From CAZDAM01 sp964503595 (GTDB lineage Bacteria; Muiribacteriota; UBA6191): a stretch of DNA of 27,348 nt. Position 1 is the first letter of the stretch; each line of letters begins with the position of its first letter. This document shows positions 23,921 to 27,348 of this stretch, piece after piece. Under the pieces are notes generated by a model that was given only the letters and a program-made list of their open reading frames with translations, did not search any database and was not told where the DNA came from. Both the position numbers and the translations under genes were made by a program. The DNA lies in NCBI GenBank assembly GCA_964503595.1, contig CAZDAM010000042.1:1-27348 (forward strand), read 5' to 3'.

Positions 23921-25499
23921 CGTTCAAAGCCGGATTTTCTTCCTGAAGCAGCTGATGGTTCAATCTCTGCCGAACCTGCCTCAAAACCCCTGAACTTATC
24001 GGGCTGACTGCTTCTTCCGCCTTGAGCTCATTCATTCGGCGAATCAGAACTGGCCAGGCCTGCTTCTCAACAAGCTCCAGCAGAAACTCCGTATACGAGG
24101 CCACCTGCACCTGACAGTCCTCACCAGACTGCTCACAATTCAGAAGAATCTTCAAATCCATAGCCAATGGTTTTTGTTCCAGAGCCTCCAGCAATGCTTC
24201 CGGCATCAGAATTCCATGGCCGTAAGCAGTGTCAAACCCCGAACTTCCAGCATCCAGAGCAGTTCTAAACATCGCTTCCCGAAACTCTTCAATTTCAAGC
24301 TTTGGCTGCTTGCCCAGAATTGCGGCATAGATTCCGGACACCAGAGGTGCTGCCATAGAAGTCCCGCTCATGGGTATAAACTGAACTCTCCCCCTTCTGA
24401 TTCCAAGAGCTGTCTGGTTTTCTCCCGGAGCCAGAATATCCGGCTTGGCAACCAGAGGGGATCCCATGGAACTGAAAGCAGAGCGCTCGAACTGCAAATT
24501 ATGAGAACCCACCGTCAAAGCAGCCGGAGAAATCCCCGGAAACAAAACTGTAGATGCACCCTGCCGTCCGTTGTTGCCTGCAGCAAAAACGGCCAGAATC
24601 CCTGCTTCAGCCCAGGCTCCCAGAGCACGGTTGAAAAAGGAACTGCTCAAAGGCATCCGCTCAGGAAATCCCCAGGAGTTATTGACCACATGCGGAGCGT
24701 CCGGAGTTTCCGGATTTCCATCCGGATCCAGCATCCACTGCATGGCCTCAAGAATCCGGGAAGCGAAAGCTCTCAGACGCCCTCGAAGCTCCTCCTGATT
24801 TCCCGAAGCTGCAATGGGCTCCAAAGCTCTGGCAACTACCAGACGGGCCTTAGGAGCATAGCTCATGGGAATCCCCTGAAAATCAGAGCCTGCGGCCAGA
24901 TGGGCCACATGGGTTCCGTGTCCGTTCTCATCCACTGGGGTGGAAACACCAGCTGCTGTAAAGTCCCGAAAAGCCTGGATCCGGTCTTCAAAAGACTCAT
25001 GACTCACAATACCGGAATCAATCACTCCAATACGAATCCCTTCTCCCAGGTATCCTTTGGAACGAAAAACCTCCACTCCAGGAAGCCAGGGGGCAGAAAG
25101 AGGACCATTTTCTTCGGATGGAACCGTACTCAGAAAAATCTGTTCATCAGGAATCACTTCTTCCACATCAGGCCGCAAGCGCAACTCGTCCAGAAAGTCC
25201 TGACGACAGCTGACGCGAACAGCCGCGACAAACCAGAAAGCATCATAGGATTTAACGGATGGACTTTCCGCTGAACCCGGGCCCTTTCTTCCTTCCGATG
25301 CCGCCATATTTCTGTTGAGAAATCCGGTGAATGAGTTGATGTGGGCCTGCTTCTGAGAACGAATCTGGGCAACCGAAGTCCCTGGAGCCCTGGGAGAGCG
25401 ATCTTCCTTCAAACGAACCAGCCAGGATCCATAAAGGCCGGAGGACTCGATGAGAGTCATACCGGCAGTAAAACACCAGACCAGAAACAGTTTGCGCAC
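23892..25499 (-). CDS. Exported subtilisin-family (S8) serine protease
   Basis: This is a secreted subtilase. A signal peptide is at residues 1-~20, followed by a propeptide-like segment (~20-125) including SCRQDFLDELRLRPDVEEVI, which resembles the I9 inhibitor domain. The catalytic triad is complete: D161 in IGVIDSGI, H194 in NGHGTHVAHLAAG and S381 in SGTSMAAPLVSG. The oxyanion Asn is in FAAGNNG. About 100 residues after the catalytic domain are of unknown type, including CEQSGEDC, which may form a disulfide. The start is GTG at 25499 with TAGGA upstream. The preceding gene ends 12 nt before it, and the RNHCP gene overlaps its 3' end by 29 nt, so these belong to one operon. Substrate unknown. 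Confidence 0.94.
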   Translation of the reverse strand: MRKLFLVWCFTAGMTLIESSGLYGSWLVRLKEDRSPRAPGTSVAQIRSQKQAHINSFTGFLNRNMAASEGRKGPGSAESPSVKSYDAFWFVAAVRVSCRQDFLDELRLRPDVEEVIPDEQIFLSTVPSEENGPLSAPWLPGVEVFRSKGYLGEGIRIGVIDSGIVSHESFEDRIQAFRDFTAAGVSTPVDENGHGTHVAHLAAGSDFQGIPMSYAPKARLVVARALEPIAASGNQEELRGRLRAFASRILEAMQWMLDPDGNPETPDAPHVVNNSWGFPERMPLSSSFFNRALGAWAEAGILAVFAAGNNGRQGASTVLFPGISPAALTVGSHNLQFERSAFSSMGSPLVAKPDILAPGENQTALGIRRGRVQFIPMSGTSMAAPLVSGIYAAILGKQPKLEIEEFREAMFRTALDAGSSGFDTAYGHGILMPEALLEALEQKPLAMDLKILLNCEQSGEDCQVQVASYTEFLLELVEKQAWPVLIRRMNELKAEEAVSPISSGVLRQVRQRLNHQLLQEENPALNDVLATIYGH

Positions 25500-25511
25500 G
25501 ATTTTCCTACG

Positions 25512-26039
25512 TCACTTCTGTGAGGAAGGTTTCAGTTCATGGCGACGAACCAGTGATTGGGCCGCATTTTTCACCATCATGGAACCATCTGATTCAGCCG
25601 CTGCCAGGATCCAGGCCGAAAAGTCCCTGACTTTTCCCTCTTTTTCCAAGTATTCCATCCCCAGCAGACGGTTATAAGAAAGCGTCGGGTCCTGAAGACT
25701 GTATGGGACAATCCAGGAAGCCTCTTCCCAGTCAAGCGAAAAGCATCCTTCAAAAAGCCCGGTACGGCTCTCAATCTTCGGATCCTTCAGGGCATTCTGC
25801 ACAAAGGAAGCTTCTCTGACGCAGTGAAGACGGGCTGCATACATAATCGCATTTCTCTGCTGCCAGGGGTTGAATTCCGGGTCCTGGATCATGCCGACAA
25901 GAGCTTCCAGGTCCTTTTTGTGATAGGCCTGAAGAATAACAGGCTCGACCTGGAAATAGTTACGGTTGAGCTCTAAAAGACCCCAGGTTACAAACAGCAG
26001 GAGAAAAGGTGCTATCATCATGGATGCCGTACGAAACAT
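25512..26039 (-). CDS. Membrane-anchored helical protein, 175 aa
   Basis: An N-terminal hydrophobic segment (MMIAPFLLLFVTWGLLEL) anchors the protein or serves as a signal peptide. The remaining ~140 residues are helical, with HEAT-like spacing in AYHKKDLEALVGMIQDPEF, RNAIMYAARLHCVREASFV and MMVKNAAQSLVRRHEL. It contains two cysteines and several Trp residues. The ATG at 26039 follows TACAAT by 6 nt, and the ATG-ATG pair near 26021 is an alternative. It is the first gene of the protease operon and is divergent from flgA. No function is assigned; a companion or specificity factor for the protease is possible. Confidence 0.72.
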   Translation of the reverse strand: MFRTASMMIAPFLLLFVTWGLLELNRNYFQVEPVILQAYHKKDLEALVGMIQDPEFNPWQQRNAIMYAARLHCVREASFVQNALKDPKIESRTGLFEGCFSLDWEEASWIVPYSLQDPTLSYNRLLGMEYLEKEGKVRDFSAWILAAAESDGSMMVKNAAQSLVRRHELKPSSQK

Positions 26040-26045
26040 GAGCGG

Positions 26046-26051
26046 ATTGTA
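26046..26051 (-). promoter_or_regulatory. Extended -10 element before the protease operon
   Basis: On the minus strand TGC-TACAAT matches an extended -10 (TGN plus hexamer) and ends 6 nt before the ATG at 26039, implying a leaderless or nearly leaderless transcript. No -35 hexamer is evident. Confidence 0.35.
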
Positions 26052-26102
26052 GCACAGGAACAGGGTTCTGGTGGATTCCAGCAAAACCACCTAGAATGGG
26101 GC

Positions 26103-27050
26103 ATGAACTTCAAAAAAGCCTTGGTTGGCCTTGTTTTTGTAACTTCCTGGGGAGAGACCTGCCAGTTTGAGCTCTCTTCCAGGGCATCTGTCCCCTCAGG
26201 AGACGTTTTTCTGCATCAGCTGGGAGTTCTCAAATGTGACAGCCCTCACCAGGAAAATCAGCTTCATACAAGGCTCAAGCAGATTCTGATTGCCCGGATC
26301 TTCCCGGGAAGCCCCGAGCTCAAACTTCAGAAAACCCGCATTGAAGACAGGTTTTTACAGCAGGAGCGCTCAAACAGACTCGACTTTTCCGGCCCCGAAG
26401 AAATTCTCCTGCATCTCATCAGCGAAAACATCACCCATCAATCTATCAAGGATATCCTGGAAACCCAGATCCTTGAAGCTGTCCAAAAGGAAACCCCTCT
26501 TAAGGTAGAGTGGCTTCAGTTTCCCGATCATCTGGTAATTGAGCCGGAGAAAGAAAAGCTTGAACTGGATACCTCAAGAGCACACGCCGGATTTGCCCGT
26601 TTGAAAACCATTGTGGAAGGAAGAATTGTCCGTCAGCATTTTGTCCGCTTCGAACTCCTGCAGGAATCCGTCGTTCTGATTGCCACAGAACGGCTCGAAA
26701 GAGGGGAACACCTCAATCCCCGCCGCTTCCGGATTGACGTCAAATGGCTTCCTTTGAATACCCATCCTGCAGATGCCGGAATCCTCAGTGAGCCGGGTGG
26801 ACTGATCATGGCGCGCACAGTACTGGAAGACGAAATCCTCACTCAAAGAGATGTGATTCGTCCCCCGCTCGTACGTCAGCGCCAGATTATCAAGGCGATT
26901 CTCAAACGGGGAAGTCTCCGACTTGAGATGGAAGTCAAGGCCTTGCAGGATGGCCGACGCGGGGATCGGATTCAGGTTTTAAGCCCGGAGACCCAGCGCC
27001 AGTACACAGCCCGTGTTCTGAATGAAACCACCGTGGAAATCATTTTCTGA
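26103..27050 (+). CDS. flgA: Flagellar P-ring assembly protein FlgA
   Basis: FlgA is a periplasmic chaperone needed to assemble FlgI into the P ring of the flagellar basal body. A signal-peptide-like N-terminus (FKKALVGLVFVTSW) is followed by a poorly conserved ~170-residue region. The SAF domain has VLIATERLERGEHLNPRRFRID, and the C-terminal signature is KRGSLRLEMEVKALQDGRRGDRIQVLSPET, shown here in parts: KALQDGRRGDRIQVLSPET and YTARVLNETTVEIIF. At 315 residues it is longer than E. coli FlgA (219). TAGAAT and GGGG lie just before the ATG at 26103. It is divergent from the protease operon. Other flagellar genes may follow beyond the window, but the next ~300 bp hold none. Confidence 0.85.
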   Translation: MNFKKALVGLVFVTSWGETCQFELSSRASVPSGDVFLHQLGVLKCDSPHQENQLHTRLKQILIARIFPGSPELKLQKTRIEDRFLQQERSNRLDFSGPEEILLHLISENITHQSIKDILETQILEAVQKETPLKVEWLQFPDHLVIEPEKEKLELDTSRAHAGFARLKTIVEGRIVRQHFVRFELLQESVVLIATERLERGEHLNPRRFRIDVKWLPLNTHPADAGILSEPGGLIMARTVLEDEILTQRDVIRPPLVRQRQIIKAILKRGSLRLEMEVKALQDGRRGDRIQVLSPETQRQYTARVLNETTVEIIF

Positions 27051-27114
27051 TTCTATTCTAGAGCAATTTGCAAAATTATGTAGCCAGATAGCCCCCTTTC
27101 GTTTTGCCGTCTGG

Positions 27115-27218
27115 AAGCTGTCACAGGACAGGTTGAAAGCCTGTGGGTTGTCGCTGGCCTTGAGGTCTGTCACAGGACGAGCCGGAAATCCCGGAATGCA
27201 TCTGTCACAGGACAGATG
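27115..27218 (+). repeat. Three tandem hairpins with conserved CTGTCACAGGAC core
   Basis: Non-coding region after flgA. Three copies each have 8-nt arms around an ACAG loop: 27115-27134, 27164-27183 and 27199-27218. The core TGTCACAGGAC is identical in all three (27119, 27168, 27203), while the outer arms differ yet still pair with at most one mismatch each. GAAA follows each hairpin at 0-1 nt. This covariation suggests a folded RNA or palindromic binding sites. CAGGA in the apex resembles the CAGGA-type motifs of CsrA-binding RNAs. Confidence 0.6.
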
Positions 27219-27317
27219 GAAAAGTTCAGGGCGAAAAAAATCTGACACCAGGCTTTTCTTATGGAACATCCTTGACAGCTTTTTTCAGGGAAGTTTTTTC
27301 CTTTCGATGGATTCATG

Positions 27318-27348
27318 AAAAACCGCCGGCCTGGAGGAAGAAGGCGGC
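27318..27348 (-). terminator. Possible intrinsic terminator at the window edge
   Basis: On the minus strand GCCGCC and GGCGG flank a ~14-nt loop and are followed by TTTTT. It would end a minus-strand gene lying beyond the window. The stem is short and cut by the edge, so the call is tentative. Confidence 0.4.

Noticed and set aside
24174..25274. A 366-codon open frame antisense to the subtilase
   Set aside because: It lies wholly opposite a protease with a complete catalytic triad, has no recognisable domain and shows shadow-type composition.
27119..27213. Three TGTCACAGGAC repeats as a CRISPR array
   Set aside because: The conserved core is only 11 bp, spacing is unequal (49 and 35 bp), the pairing arms vary between copies, and no cas gene is present.
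27272..27300. TTGACA as the -35 of a promoter after flgA
   Set aside because: The hexamer 17 nt downstream is TTTTTC, which is not a usable -10, and no gene start follows within the window.
27315..27348. Start of another flagellar gene at the ATG at 27315
   Set aside because: The following bases form a GC-rich stem with a T-run on the opposite strand and would encode an Arg/Gly-rich start unlike FlgH or FlgI; no ribosome binding site precedes it.

Overview
The window looks like ordinary chromosomal sequence from a diderm, flagellated bacterium of roughly 50 percent GC. The evidence is FlgA (P-ring assembly), a periplasmic lytic transglycosylase, several proteins with signal peptides, sigma-54-type and histidine-kinase signalling, PanB and RimO. 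The gene mix would suit a deltaproteobacterial or Bdellovibrionota-like lineage, but nothing here fixes the taxonomy. It is draft assembly: a 100-N scaffold gap lies at 22250-22349. I saw no tRNA, rRNA, IS element, prophage or CRISPR array.

Layout, left to right. (1) 1-3794, plus strand: the 3' part of rimO, translationally coupled to two unrecognised genes. (2) 4018-4839, plus: an excisionase-type HTH protein with a long coiled coil, then a structured intergenic segment with an 11-bp inverted repeat. (3) 5119-6177, minus: an Slt-type transglycosylase, divergent from (4) 6264-10734, plus: a sigma-54 activator with a receiver-like domain lacking the phospho-acceptor, an HDOD protein, and a hybrid histidine kinase coupled to it. 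(5) 10851-12086, plus: an exported TPR protein with a degenerate peptidase-MA-like domain. (6) 12071-17360, minus: a tightly packed operon, read as exported beta-rich protein, DUF4159 protein, alkaline-phosphatase-superfamily enzyme, NAD-dependent sugar epimerase, GT4 glycosyltransferase. (7) 17482-17676, plus: an isolated 64-aa gene with its own promoter and terminator. (8) 17720-26039, minus: a long run read from 26039 down, comprising a membrane-anchored protein, a subtilisin-family protease, an RNHCP protein, a very acidic repeat/TPR protein, a small exported protein, a sensor kinase, panB with a clear sigma-70 promoter, and a 35-aa membrane microprotein whose stop codon lies inside a shared terminator. 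(9) 26103-27050, plus: flgA, followed by three covarying hairpins in a non-coding segment.

Working together: the centre-left block is signalling (sigma-54 activator, HDOD, hybrid kinase), and an NtrB-like membrane kinase lies elsewhere in the window. The activator is FleQ-like in lacking the receiver phosphorylation site, and flgA at the right edge makes motility control an obvious but untested hypothesis. The 12-17 kb operon looks like envelope glycan or phospho-conjugate metabolism. The most unusual signals are the GGA-containing hairpin triplet after flgA, the 49-residue acidic tandem repeat that broke the assembly, the inverted-repeat segment at 4927-5072, the 35-aa microprotein, and several genes whose -10-like hexamer sits only 5-6 nt before the ATG.
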